Assembly (NCBI RefSeq): GCF_014648595.1 | Contig: NZ_BMRK01000004.1 | Coordinates: forward strand, 19,717-83,716 | DNA: 64,000 bases | Direction: 5' to 3' | From: Nocardioides luteus | GTDB taxonomy: Bacteria > Actinomycetota > Actinomycetes > Propionibacteriales > Nocardioidaceae | Shown: piece after piece, positions 50,913 through 59,117 of the stretch | Numbering within the stretch: position 1 is the stretch's first letter | Layout of the letters: each line of letters starts with the position of its first letter | The notes under the pieces: generated by a model | The model's input: the letters and a program-made list of their open reading frames with translations, nothing else | Databases searched by the model: none | What the model was told of the DNA's origin: nothing | Position numbers and translations under genes: made by a program

Positions 50913-51733
50913 GCCAGTGCCTTTCTCTCGATGAAGCGGACGATGCCGTCGGTGACCAGGCCCAGCAGGGCGTAGACGACCAGGCCGACGACGATGATCT
51001 CGGTCTGGCCGTAGCTGGACGCGAGGGTGATCATGTGGCCGATGCCGCTGGTCGCGTTGACCTGCTCGACGACCACCAGGGACAGCAGTGCGTTCAGCAC
51101 CGCGAACCGCAGCCCGAGCAGGAAGCCCGGGGTCGCACCCGGCAGCACCACGTGCCGGACGAACTGGCCCCGCCGCAGGCTGACGGTTTCGGCGAGCTCC
51201 GCGTAGCGGCTGTCGATGCCACGCAGACCGTTGTGGGTGTGGATGTAGATCGGGATGAGTACGCCGAGGGCGATCGTGATCACCTTCATCGGCTCCCCGA
51301 TCCCCAGCCACAGGATCAGCAGCGGCATCAGCGCCAGGCTCGGGATGGCCCGCTTGACCTGCACCGGCCCGTCGATCAGCGCCTCCCCGACCCGGCTGAG
51401 CCCGGAGAGGAGCGCCAGCGCCAGACCGACGGCGACCCCGATCACGAGCCCGAGCGAGGCCCGGTAGGCCGAGGTGGCGAGCGCGTCGGTGAGCCGTCCG
51501 TCGGCGATCAGCCGCTGAGCGGTCTCGACCACCACCCACGGTTCCGACAACGTACGCGGATCCAGCACGCCCGTCGCCGAGGTGATGACCCACAGGCCCA
51601 GGAGCAGGACCGGCCCGATCCAGAGCGTGCCGAGGATCCGCGGCCCGGGGCCGAGACGGCGGCGGACGACGCGCTGGTCGACGGTCTTCGGCGAGATGGC
51701 GTCGACGGGCGCCTCGACTGCTGCGCTCGCCAT
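50885..51733 (-). CDS. ABC transporter permease, sulfonate/taurine type
   Basis: A 282-residue membrane protein with about six membrane segments, of the SsuC/TauC family. The cytoplasmic EAA-like loop is AELAETVSLRRGQFVRHVVLPGA (in part, about 180), and the C-terminal segments include IIVVGLVVYALLGLVTDGIV. It forms the channel for the importer. ATG 51733 overlaps the binding-protein stop by 1 bp (TGATG), pointing to coupled translation. Substrate is inferred from family and neighbouring monooxygenase. Confidence 0.92.
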   Translation of the reverse strand: MASAAVEAPVDAISPKTVDQRVVRRRLGPGPRILGTLWIGPVLLLGLWVITSATGVLDPRTLSEPWVVVETAQRLIADGRLTDALATSAYRASLGLVIGVAVGLALALLSGLSRVGEALIDGPVQVKRAIPSLALMPLLILWLGIGEPMKVITIALGVLIPIYIHTHNGLRGIDSRYAELAETVSLRRGQFVRHVVLPGATPGFLLGLRFAVLNALLSLVVVEQVNATSGIGHMITLASSYGQTEIIVVGLVVYALLGLVTDGIVRFIERKALAWRRTLESH

Positions 51734-52791
51734 CACCGACCGCCCTTCACTGCCCCGGCGATGACCGTCTCGAAGCGCCGGTCGTAGAGGTCGTCCACGT
51801 CGATCTCGGGCTGTCCCTGCTCCTTCACGAGGATGTCCGCGGTCTCCTGGTGACGCTCGATGACCCCGTCCCAGCTCTCCGGGATGATCCGCTGGCCGGA
51901 GGTCTCGAAGACCTTCTTGCCGTCCTCGAAGGTCAGCCCCTCGCGGTCGACGTAGTAGGCCTGGATCCACTCCTTCGGGTGCTCGGTGATCCACTTCTCG
52001 GCCTTCACCCACAGTCCGAGGAAGTGCCGGAACGCGGCCGCCTTGCCGGCGTCCTCGAAGGTCTCCTCCGGCCCGTAGACGACGGTCGCGTCGTCGCGGA
52101 TGCCGGTGCGGATCGAGGTGGCCCCGTCCCGGCCGTACTTGGCCAGGTAGGAGGTCAGCTGCGGACCACCCAGCGGGGCGACGTCGACCTGGTTGGAGGC
52201 CAGCGCGTTGGAGAAGGTGTCGTCGACGCTCTGGATCTCGACGAGCTCGACGTCGTCCTGGGTGAGGCCCACCGCGGCGACGGTCTTGAGCACCAGCGCA
52301 CCCTGGGCCTGGCCGGGTGAGTAGGCGATCTTCTTGCCCTTCAGGTCCTTCAGGGAAGTGACCTTCGCCTTCGGGGCGATGCCGAGCTCGTAGATGGGGT
52401 TCTCGAGCGGGTCGGGGTTCTCGGTCGCCGCGACGATCTTGACCGGGGTGTTGGTCCAGGTCGCGAAGAGCGGCGGGATGTCGGCGACCGAGCTCGCGTC
52501 GAGCGCACCCGCACGGAACGCCTCGATGCTCTTCGGACCACCGGAGATGTTGGCCCACTCGATCTCGTAGCCCTCGACCTCGTCGATCAGGCCGGACGCC
52601 TTCAGCGCGACCTCGGTCGTGGGGAGGCCGAGGCGCAGGACGGTCCCCTCCGGGACCTTGTCGGGGATCGCCGCGTCCGCGGCGAGCGTGGCCTTGGCGC
52701 CGCCGCCCCCACAGGCGGTCAGCCCCAGGAGCAGGGCCGCGAGCACGGCGGCGATGACGGTGTAGCGCTGGGGTGTGGGGCGGATCGTCAT
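51733..52791 (-). CDS. ABC transporter substrate-binding lipoprotein
   Basis: A 352-residue lipoprotein with the lipobox LTAC (Cys27) and an SBP-bac-like fold. Visible segments include LRLGLPTTEVALKASGLI, DVAPLGGPQLTSYLAKYG and the C-terminal DDLYDRRFE. The family binds aliphatic sulfonates, taurine or nitrate. ATG 52791 has GAGGAG 6 nt upstream; the 9-codon extension to 52818 is unlikely. It is the first gene of the four-gene importer-monooxygenase operon. Confidence 0.9.
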   Translation of the reverse strand: MTIRPTPQRYTVIAAVLAALLLGLTACGGGGAKATLAADAAIPDKVPEGTVLRLGLPTTEVALKASGLIDEVEGYEIEWANISGGPKSIEAFRAGALDASSVADIPPLFATWTNTPVKIVAATENPDPLENPIYELGIAPKAKVTSLKDLKGKKIAYSPGQAQGALVLKTVAAVGLTQDDVELVEIQSVDDTFSNALASNQVDVAPLGGPQLTSYLAKYGRDGATSIRTGIRDDATVVYGPEETFEDAGKAAAFRHFLGLWVKAEKWITEHPKEWIQAYYVDREGLTFEDGKKVFETSGQRIIPESWDGVIERHQETADILVKEQGQPEIDVDDLYDRRFETVIAGAVKGGR

Positions 52792-52860
52792 GACTCTCCT
52801 CTGGGTTGGTCCATCCAAACCAGAGTAAGTCAGTCGAGATTAACTATTTTGGTGTTTTCG
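52792..52860 (-). promoter_or_regulatory. A/T-rich promoter region of the importer operon
   Basis: About 60 nt upstream of the binding-protein gene are markedly A/T-rich for this genome, with GGTTTGGATGGACC, TTAACTATTTTGG-type sequence near 52840-52855. It should hold the operon promoter, but no pair of hexamers fits well. R2 repeats lie directly upstream. Confidence 0.4.
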
Positions 52861-52871
52861 GATCCTGAGAT

Positions 52872-52966
52872 CCCGAGGCGTCACGCAAACAGGCCGAGGC
52901 GTCACCCACGTCGGCCGAGTGGTCACCTGAGTGCCATCTCGACCGGCGTACGTGACGCCTCGGCCT
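52872..52966. repeat. R2 array, 3 forward and 2 inverted units
   Basis: CCGAG(G/T)(C/G)GTCAC units begin near 52873, 52894 and 52915 (forward); inverted CTCG cores lie at 52938 and 52959. All steps are 21 bp. The inverted units end about 11 nt before the stop of the HypX-like gene and share its orientation. The forward units face the importer promoter, not a gene end, which departs from the other arrays. Confidence 0.85.
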
Positions 52967-52977
52967 GGAAGGAAGGG

Positions 52978-54633
52978 TCAGAAGCGGATCTTGGCCGGCG
53001 TCTCGGTGGGCGCGGCCTTGGTGATGAACGCCTTCCGCTTGGCGGCGAAGCCGTAGCGGTCGTCGAAGATGTCGCGGGCCATCTCGGCCAGCTCGATGCT
53101 CTGGTAGTAGGACATCGGCATCGCGCAGGCACGGCGCGACTCGCGGGCCGCCAGAGCCGGGACGTACGCCTCGGGCTCGACGTAGCTCTTCGCGAGCGCC
53201 CGCAGCCAGCCGTCGAACGCGGCCGCCTCGCGCGGGCCGAGGTCGGAGATCATCCCGATGCGCGCGGCCTCGGCCGCAGAGATCGGCAGCTTCGCACCGA
53301 GCAGCTCGTCGGCCTTCTCGTTGCCGACCCGGCTCGGCAGGCCCCAGGTGTGCAGCTCGGAGCCGAAGATGCCCATGTCGTAGTAGGGGTTCAGCACGAC
53401 ACCCTCGCGGGCCACCGTGATGTCGGCGCAGAGGCCGGCCATCACACCACCGGCACCGGCGTTGGCGGTGAACGCCGCGATGGTCAGCTGCTCGGCCTCC
53501 GCGAGCGCCAGGCAGAGCTCGTCGATGGCGCGGATGTTGTCCCAGGCCTCGGCCGCCGGGTCCGGGGCCGCCTCGATGACGCCGAGGTGGATGCCGTTGG
53601 AGAAGGCGTGCTCGGTGCCGCGTACGACCAGGATCGCGGTGTCCTCGACGAGCGCCTTGCGGACCGCGTCGGTCAGCCGGTGGCACTGCTGGGTGTGCAT
53701 CGCGCCGCTGTAGGAGCGGATGGTCAGGTAGCCGATGTCACCCTCGCGCTCGTAGGTCGACTCGGCAAGGGCCTCGGGCATGGCGCGGTACGGAGCGTGC
53801 TCGGTCTCGAGCACCCACGCCGCCGGCAGCTTGGGGCCGCGCTTGGCCGCGAGAGTGGCGGCGTAGCCGACCCAGAGGGTGCCCTCACCGGTGGCGATCG
53901 CGACCGCGTCGGTGTCCACGCCGACCACGGTGCCGGGGGTGGCTCCGGGGTTGTCCTCGGTGGTCGTGGCGGCATCGAAGAGGCAGTAGGTCATGCCGTC
54001 GATGGTCGCGGGGGCGCCCGGGGCGCCGTCGGCCGCGGCGATCCGACGGGCGATCTCGGTGGCCGGGGCCGACCAGTCGATCTCGAAGGCCTTGCGGCGC
54101 AGCAGCGGCAGCTCGCCGGTGCCCGCGACCTCGACCGGCCACTCCTCGGCGGGCTTCGGACGCTCACCGGCGGCCACCATCCGGAGGACCTCGGCGACGC
54201 AGTCCATCGCGGCGTCGGCGACCGGGCCGTTGTAGAGCGCGCTCTTCGCGATCGGGACCTCGGGCATGGCGAAGGTCTTGGTCGCCCAGACCGGGCCGGC
54301 GTCCATCTCCTCGACGGCGGAGAGGGCGGTGACGCCCCAGCGGTCGCGCCCGTCGAGCGTCGCGTGGTCGAGCGAGGACGGGCCGCGGTCGCCGACCGCA
54401 CCCGGGTGGATCACCACGGTCGGGTAGCGGCCCCAGATCGACTCCGGAACCCGGTGCTTGAGGAAGGGGCACAGGATCAGCTCGGGCGCGATCTCGTCGA
54501 CGGCCTCGGTCATCGAGGCTTCGTCGTGGACCGGCGCCAGCAGGACCCCGACGTCGTGGCCGTTCTCCTTCAGATCACACCAGACCCGCTGGGTCAGACC
54601 GTTGAATGCCGAGACGAGCAGCAGAATGCGCAT
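52978..54633 (-). CDS. hypX: HypX-like protein (formyltransferase and enoyl-CoA hydratase fusion)
   Basis: A 551-residue two-domain protein. The N-terminal half is formyltransferase-like: MRILLLVSAFNGLTQRVWCDL, then HPGAVGDRGPSSLDHATL (about 95) with the conserved His and Asp context. The C-terminal half from about 290 is an enoyl-CoA hydratase fold (IGYLTIRSYSGAMHTQQC, TANAGAGGVMAGLCADI). In HypX these domains generate CO from formyl-tetrahydrofolate via formyl-CoA for aerobic [NiFe]-hydrogenase maturation. No hydrogenase or hyp genes lie in this window, so it is an orphan here. ATG 54633. Confidence 0.87.
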   Translation of the reverse strand: MRILLLVSAFNGLTQRVWCDLKENGHDVGVLLAPVHDEASMTEAVDEIAPELILCPFLKHRVPESIWGRYPTVVIHPGAVGDRGPSSLDHATLDGRDRWGVTALSAVEEMDAGPVWATKTFAMPEVPIAKSALYNGPVADAAMDCVAEVLRMVAAGERPKPAEEWPVEVAGTGELPLLRRKAFEIDWSAPATEIARRIAAADGAPGAPATIDGMTYCLFDAATTTEDNPGATPGTVVGVDTDAVAIATGEGTLWVGYAATLAAKRGPKLPAAWVLETEHAPYRAMPEALAESTYEREGDIGYLTIRSYSGAMHTQQCHRLTDAVRKALVEDTAILVVRGTEHAFSNGIHLGVIEAAPDPAAEAWDNIRAIDELCLALAEAEQLTIAAFTANAGAGGVMAGLCADITVAREGVVLNPYYDMGIFGSELHTWGLPSRVGNEKADELLGAKLPISAAEAARIGMISDLGPREAAAFDGWLRALAKSYVEPEAYVPALAARESRRACAMPMSYYQSIELAEMARDIFDDRYGFAAKRKAFITKAAPTETPAKIRF

Positions 54634-54747
54634 GTGGGGGAGGTTCCTAGTCGTGGGGTTGCCGTACACAGTCATCGATCCCCCGAGGGGTGTCAATCTA
54701 TCGGGCTTGCCGTTGCCTGCAAAGATGGGGTCCATCAGGAGGGGACG
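54634..54747. promoter_or_regulatory. Divergent promoter region of hypX and the alarmone synthetase
   Basis: A 114-nt gap. CCCCCGAGGGG (54680-54690) is a short inverted repeat. TCAATCTATCGG at 54693-54704 also occurs at 60512-60523 ahead of the CitMHS gene. AGGAGGGG stands a few nt before the synthetase ATG. Promoter hexamers are not certain. Confidence 0.4.
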
Positions 54748-55419
54748 ATGACCACAGTCGACGACAGCCCGGTCAACGGGCTGGTCGATCTCGTTGCGGC
54801 CAGCGGCGACGAGATGGCGCGGGAGCTGGCCCGTTTCCGGATGCGCTACAAGTTCGCGATCGACGAGGTCTCGACCAAGATCGCGATCCTGCGCGAGGAG
54901 TTCGAGCACACTCACGACCACAGCCCGATCGAGCACGTACGCACCCGGCTCAAGTCACGCGAGAGCCTCTTCGCCAAGGCCCGCAAGATCGGCTGCCCGC
55001 TGACCCTCGAGGCGCTCGAGGAGCAGATCCGCGACATCGCCGGCATCCGGGTGGTCTGCCCGTTCGTCTCCGACGTCTACTGGATCATGGAGATGCTCGG
55101 CAGCCAGTCCGACGTCGATGTGGTCGAGGTCGAGGACTACATCGCCGAGCCCAAGCCCAACGGCTACCGCAGCCTCCACCTGATCATCAAGGTGCCGGTC
55201 TACCTCTCCGACCGCGCCGTCGACGTCCCGGTCGAGCTGCAGATCCGCACCATCGCGATGGACTTCTGGGCCAGCGTCGAGCACTCGATCTACTACAAGT
55301 ACGACGGCACCGTCCCGACCACCCTGCGCGACGAGCTCGGCGCCGCGGCCCGCACCGCGGCCGACCTCGACGCGACCATGGCCCGGCTCCGCAGCGAGGT
55401 CCACGGCACCGTCCGGTGA
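54748..55419 (+). CDS. Small alarmone synthetase, RelA/SpoT family
   Basis: A 223-residue (p)ppGpp synthetase without hydrolase or regulatory domains, like RelQ/YjbM. Motifs are the basic HVRTRLKSRESLFAKARKI (about 68), DIAGIRVVCPFVSDVYW (about 98), DYIAEPKPNGYRSLHLI (about 130) and ELQIRTIAMDFWASVEH (about 163), including the Asp and Glu needed for catalysis. It makes (p)ppGpp from ATP and GTP/GDP in response to stress. ATG 54748 has AGGAGGGG upstream. It converges on the PNPOx-like gene. Confidence 0.92.
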   Translation: MTTVDDSPVNGLVDLVAASGDEMARELARFRMRYKFAIDEVSTKIAILREEFEHTHDHSPIEHVRTRLKSRESLFAKARKIGCPLTLEALEEQIRDIAGIRVVCPFVSDVYWIMEMLGSQSDVDVVEVEDYIAEPKPNGYRSLHLIIKVPVYLSDRAVDVPVELQIRTIAMDFWASVEHSIYYKYDGTVPTTLRDELGAAARTAADLDATMARLRSEVHGTVR

Positions 55420-55429
55420 GCCGCCTGCC

Positions 55430-56461
55430 TCAGTAGACGCCGGTGGTGTAGTCCTGCTCGAGCCCGGTGGCGAGCGCCTGCTCCGCGGTGTACATCTCGG
55501 CGACCGGGGCCGGCTCGCCCGATGTCTGGTTGAGCGCGAGATGGTCGGTCCAGATCCGCGCCGCGCGCGGCAGGTCGCCGGGAGCGATCCGCTCCTCGGC
55601 CGCCCAGAGCCGGGCGATCGCCGGGTCGGGGCGCAGCTCGACCTCGGTCACGTCGATGAGCACGGCGACCTTGGGCACGTTGCGCTGGACGACCATCCGT
55701 TTGCGGAGCTCCTCGTCGCGGCTGACCCGAGCGGTGCCGCGGATCTCCAGGACCGTCTCGAGCCCGGGCACGACCGCGAGCATCGCGATCTCGGGTCGCT
55801 CGACGAGGTTGTGGAACGTGTCGGTACGCCGGTTGCCCGGCCGGTCCGGGACCGCGAGCGTCGTCGCGTCGAGGATCTCGACGAAGCCCGCCGGGTCGCC
55901 CTTGGGACTGGCATCGGCGCCGCCGGAGGCGTCGACCGTGCCGAGCGCGACGAACGGCGAACGGGCGAGGAGCTCGCGTGCGCCGGGGACCGCGTCCAGG
56001 TCGGCGCCCTTGCTCGGTGAGGCGTCGAGATCCTTCTGGTCCTCCGGGACGTCGGCCCACAGCTTCGAGCGGATCACGCACTTCGCGCAGTGCAGATAGG
56101 CCTCCTCCACGCGTACGTGGGGGCCGCCCTCGAGGCCGAGCCGGCCGTTCACCCGGACCGTCTCGCCGTAGCCAGGAACCAGCGCCACCACCCCCACCGA
56201 AGCACCCTCGGCGCCGTGGGTGAGACCGGGAAGGTCCAGCCGGTCCGGGGAAGAGGATGAGGGGTCGGCGACACCTTCGGTGCGGGGAGCACCGAGTGGG
56301 TCGCTGTCGTCGAAGACGGTGGCGACCGCGTACGGAGAGCGGTTCAGGAACTCCCGGCAGTGGTCGTCGAGATGGTCGATCACCTTGAGGATCGTCGCCG
56401 CCGGACGTGAGCCGACGACCTCTTCCAGCTCTGCCGCCGAACGCACGAGGTCTCCACTCAC
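55430..56461 (-). CDS. Pyridoxamine 5'-phosphate oxidase-like flavoprotein
   Basis: A 343-residue protein with two regions of the split-barrel FMN-binding fold. SPFVALGTVDASGGADASPKGDPAGFVEILD (in part, about 170) and the matching FHNLVERPEIAMLAVVPG are typical of the PNPOx-like family with FMN at a dimer interface. The N-terminal half also carries a barrel-like VGVVALVPGYGETVRVNG and two cysteines (YLHCAKC). Likely a flavin or F420-type oxidoreductase of unknown substrate. ATG 56461 faces the arfB gene divergently. Confidence 0.82.
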   Translation of the reverse strand: MSGDLVRSAAELEEVVGSRPAATILKVIDHLDDHCREFLNRSPYAVATVFDDSDPLGAPRTEGVADPSSSSPDRLDLPGLTHGAEGASVGVVALVPGYGETVRVNGRLGLEGGPHVRVEEAYLHCAKCVIRSKLWADVPEDQKDLDASPSKGADLDAVPGARELLARSPFVALGTVDASGGADASPKGDPAGFVEILDATTLAVPDRPGNRRTDTFHNLVERPEIAMLAVVPGLETVLEIRGTARVSRDEELRKRMVVQRNVPKVAVLIDVTEVELRPDPAIARLWAAEERIAPGDLPRAARIWTDHLALNQTSGEPAPVAEMYTAEQALATGLEQDYTTGVY

Positions 56462-56494
56462 GGCGCAAACCCTAATCGGTCTAGGGTTGATCAG

Positions 56495-56920
56495 GTGAAA
56501 GACCTCCGCGTACCGCCCGGCCCCGGGCTGCCCGAAGGTCTCCTCATCCCCGACTCCGAGCTGGTCGAACGCTTCTCCCGCTCCCCCGGCCCCGGCGGCC
56601 AGTCGGTCAACACCACCGACTCCCGCGTCGAGCTCTCCTGGGATCCGGCCACCTCCGCCGCCCTCTCCGAGACTCAGCTCGCACGCCTCCGCTCACGCAC
56701 GTCCGGCCCGATCGCCGTCGTCTCCCACGAGCAGCGCTCCCAGCACCGCAACCGCATCGCCGCCCGCGAACGCCTCGCCACCCGCATCCGCGAGCTCCTA
56801 GCCCCACCCCCTCCCACCCGCCGCCCCACCAGACCCACCCGCGGCTCCAAAGAACGCCGCCTCGACGCCAAACGCCAGCGCAGCCAGACCAAACAGCTCC
56901 GCGGCCGCGTACAAGACTGA
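56495..56920 (+). CDS. arfB: Ribosome-rescue peptidyl-tRNA hydrolase ArfB (YaeJ)
   Basis: A 141-residue release-factor-like protein. The catalytic GGQ lies in SRSPGPGGQSVNTTDSRVEL (28-47), and the basic C-terminal tail (KERRLDAKRQRSQTKQLRGR) is the segment that enters the empty mRNA channel of stalled ribosomes. It frees ribosomes that lack a stop codon. Length matches the family. GTG start at 56495, a 33-nt gap from the divergent PNPOx-like gene. A dense R2 array begins 7 nt after its stop. Confidence 0.92.
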   Translation: MKDLRVPPGPGLPEGLLIPDSELVERFSRSPGPGGQSVNTTDSRVELSWDPATSAALSETQLARLRSRTSGPIAVVSHEQRSQHRNRIAARERLATRIRELLAPPPPTRRPTRPTRGSKERRLDAKRQRSQTKQLRGRVQD

Positions 56921-56927
56921 CTCGCCC

Positions 56928-57250
56928 CCGCCGAAGCGGCACCTCTGTCGGCCGAGACGTCAGTTCTGTCGGCCGAGACGTCACTTACGACGGCCGAAAC
57001 GTCGCTTCTGTCGTCCGAGACGGCAGGTACGACAGCCGAAGCGTCAGTGCCGTCGGCCGAGATGGCACTTGGTGACGACTCGATCTGCACAACTGACGTC
57101 TCGACCGACCAATCTGACTTCTCGGCCGACGTACGTACCATCTCGGCCGACCTAACTGACGTCTCGACCGACGTACGTGCCGTCTCGGCCGACCTAACTG
57201 ACGTCTCGACCGACGTACGTGCCGTCTCGACCGACCAAACTGACTTCTCG
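56928..57250. repeat. R2 array, 7 forward and 7.6 inverted units of 21 bp
   Basis: Forward units start at 56928, 56949, 56970, 56991, 57012, 57033 and 57054, with a CGGCCGAGACGTCA + variable-tail pattern. After a 16-nt centre (57075-57090), inverted units start at 57091, 57112, 57133, 57154, 57175, 57196, 57217 and a partial one at 57238. Every step is 21 bp. The array fills the convergent gap from 7 nt after arfB to the GNAT stop. The inverted units are more uniform than the forward ones. Confidence 0.93.
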
Positions 57251-57772
57251 TCAGGCGGGGTCGGGGTCGGTGGCGAGGCGGGCGTGGGTCTCGGTGTCGT
57301 AGCGGACGCCGTCGTAGAGGAGCTTTTGGCGTTCGATGCCCTCTGGGAGGAAGCCGGCGGAGGTGGCGACGCCGCAGGAGGCGGGGTTGTTGAGGCGGTG
57401 GCCGGTCTCGAGGCGGAAGAGGCCGAGCTCGTCGAAGCAGTGCTTCGCGAGGAGCTTGAGGCCGGTGCTGCCGACGCCTCGGCCGCGGTGCTTCTCGAGG
57501 GTCCAGTACGAGACCCAGCCGATGCTGTGCGCGCGCATCTCGGTCATCACCCGCATCTGCCCGAGGATCTCGCGACCGTCGACGACGGCGAAGGTGTGGG
57601 CGCGGTCGGCCGCGGCGTCGTCGGCCCAGCCGGCGATCAGTCGCTCGGCGCCCGCGAGGGTCTCCACCCCGGCCGGGCGTTCGGTCTCCATCCCGGCTCC
57701 GGCGTACGCAGCGAGCAGGACCGGCGCGTCTGACTCCTCCCACTGGCGGAGCCGAAACCCGTCGTTGCTCAT
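57251..57772 (-). CDS. GNAT acetyltransferase, RimJ/RimL type
   Basis: A 173-residue N-acetyltransferase of the RimJ-like subfamily. FRLRQWEESDAPVLLAAYAG opens it. WVSYWTLEKHRGRGVGSTGL (about 92-111) is the acetyl-CoA-binding motif, and RLETGHRLNNPASCGVATSAGF follows. Such enzymes acetylate ribosomal proteins, antibiotics or small amines; the substrate is unknown. ATG 57772 was chosen over GTG 57781. Its stop abuts the R2 array. Confidence 0.88.
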   Translation of the reverse strand: MSNDGFRLRQWEESDAPVLLAAYAGAGMETERPAGVETLAGAERLIAGWADDAAADRAHTFAVVDGREILGQMRVMTEMRAHSIGWVSYWTLEKHRGRGVGSTGLKLLAKHCFDELGLFRLETGHRLNNPASCGVATSAGFLPEGIERQKLLYDGVRYDTETHARLATDPDPA

Positions 57773-57859
57773 GCCGGCCACGATAGCGGTGCGACGACAC
57801 GAGCAGAGACGGGTTCGGTGCGCCCCACCACGAGGACGGAGCGCACCGAGATCAACGAG

Positions 57860-59032
57860 TCACAGGTTCGACTGGATGCCGGCGAGGAGCTGGCGTGCCA
57901 TCACGATCCGCTGGACCTGGTTGGTGCCCTCGTAGATCTGGGTGATCTTGGCGTCGCGCATCATCCGCTCGACCGGGTAGTCGCGGGTGAAGCCGTAGCC
58001 GCCGAGCAGCTGGACCGCGTCGGTGGTGACCTGCATCGCGACGTCCGAGGCGAACGCCTTCGCAGCGGCACCGAAGAAGGTCAGGTCCTTGTCGCCGCGC
58101 TCGGAGCGGCCGGCGGCGGCGTAGGTGAGCTGGCGGGCGGCCTCGATCTTCATGCCCATGTCGGCGACCATGAACTCCAGCCCCTGGAACTCGGCGATCG
58201 GCTTGCCGAACTGCTTGCGCTCCTTGATGTACTCCAGCGCGTAGTCCAGCGCACCCTGCGCGACCCCGACGGCCTGCGCCGCGATGGTGATCCGGGTGTG
58301 GTCCAGGGTCTGCATCGCATAGGTGAAGCCCTTGCCCTCCTCACCGATGATGCGGTCGGCAGGGATGCGTACGTTGTCGAAGTAGACCTCGCGCGTCGGC
58401 GAGCCCTTGATGCCGAGCTTCTTCTCCGGCGCACCGAAGGAGACGCCCTCGTCCGACTTCTCGACCACGAAGGCCGAGATGCCCTTGGAGCGCTTCTCGG
58501 GGTCGGTCATGGCGAGCACCGTGTAGTACTCCGAGACGCCGGCGTTGGTGATCCAGCGCTTGACGCCGTTGAGCACCCACCCGTCCCCGTCGCGCACCGC
58601 GCGGGTCTTCTGGTTCGCCGCGTCCGACCCGGCGTCCGGCTCGGAGAGACAGTAGGAGAAATTGCCCTCACCGGCGGCGAGCTTGCCGAGGTACTTCTTC
58701 TTCAGCTCCTCGGACCCACCGATCTGCACCGGCAGCGAGCCCAGCTTGTTCACCGCAGGGATCAGCGAGGCCGACACGTCGGCCCGCGCGACCTCCTCGA
58801 TGACCAGCACCGTCGCGAGCGCGTCGGCACCGACACCGCCGTACGCCTCGGGCACGTGCGGCGCGAAGAACTCGGTCTCGACCAGCGCGTCGTGAGCCTC
58901 CTGCGGGTAGCGAGCCTCTTCGTCGACGGCGGCCGCAGCCGGAGCGATCTTGGCGTCGCAGATCTCGCGGATGGCCTTGCGGATCTCCTGGTGCTCCTCG
59001 GAGAGGGCGAACAGCGGGTACTCGGCACTCAT
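57860..59032 (-). CDS. Acyl-CoA dehydrogenase
   Basis: A 390-residue FAD enzyme of the acyl-CoA dehydrogenase family. LSEPDAGSDAANQKT (about 130) and WITNAGVSEYY bind substrate and flavin, QTLDHTRITIAAQAVG is typical, and the catalytic glutamate is in QIYEGTNQVQRIVMAR (about 370). Length matches the family. It acts in beta-oxidation or branched-chain amino-acid breakdown. ATG 59032 was chosen; the open frame upstream to 59215 is antisense to the next gene. It stands alone. Confidence 0.92.
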   Translation of the reverse strand: MSAEYPLFALSEEHQEIRKAIREICDAKIAPAAAAVDEEARYPQEAHDALVETEFFAPHVPEAYGGVGADALATVLVIEEVARADVSASLIPAVNKLGSLPVQIGGSEELKKKYLGKLAAGEGNFSYCLSEPDAGSDAANQKTRAVRDGDGWVLNGVKRWITNAGVSEYYTVLAMTDPEKRSKGISAFVVEKSDEGVSFGAPEKKLGIKGSPTREVYFDNVRIPADRIIGEEGKGFTYAMQTLDHTRITIAAQAVGVAQGALDYALEYIKERKQFGKPIAEFQGLEFMVADMGMKIEAARQLTYAAAGRSERGDKDLTFFGAAAKAFASDVAMQVTTDAVQLLGGYGFTRDYPVERMMRDAKITQIYEGTNQVQRIVMARQLLAGIQSNL

Positions 59033-59117
59033 GTCTCGGAGTCTATGCCTGCTTACTACTCGCCAGTACGTCGGTGGGTGACGGAATCCCGGAAGCGCGT
59101 TTGTCGTTGTGCCACAC

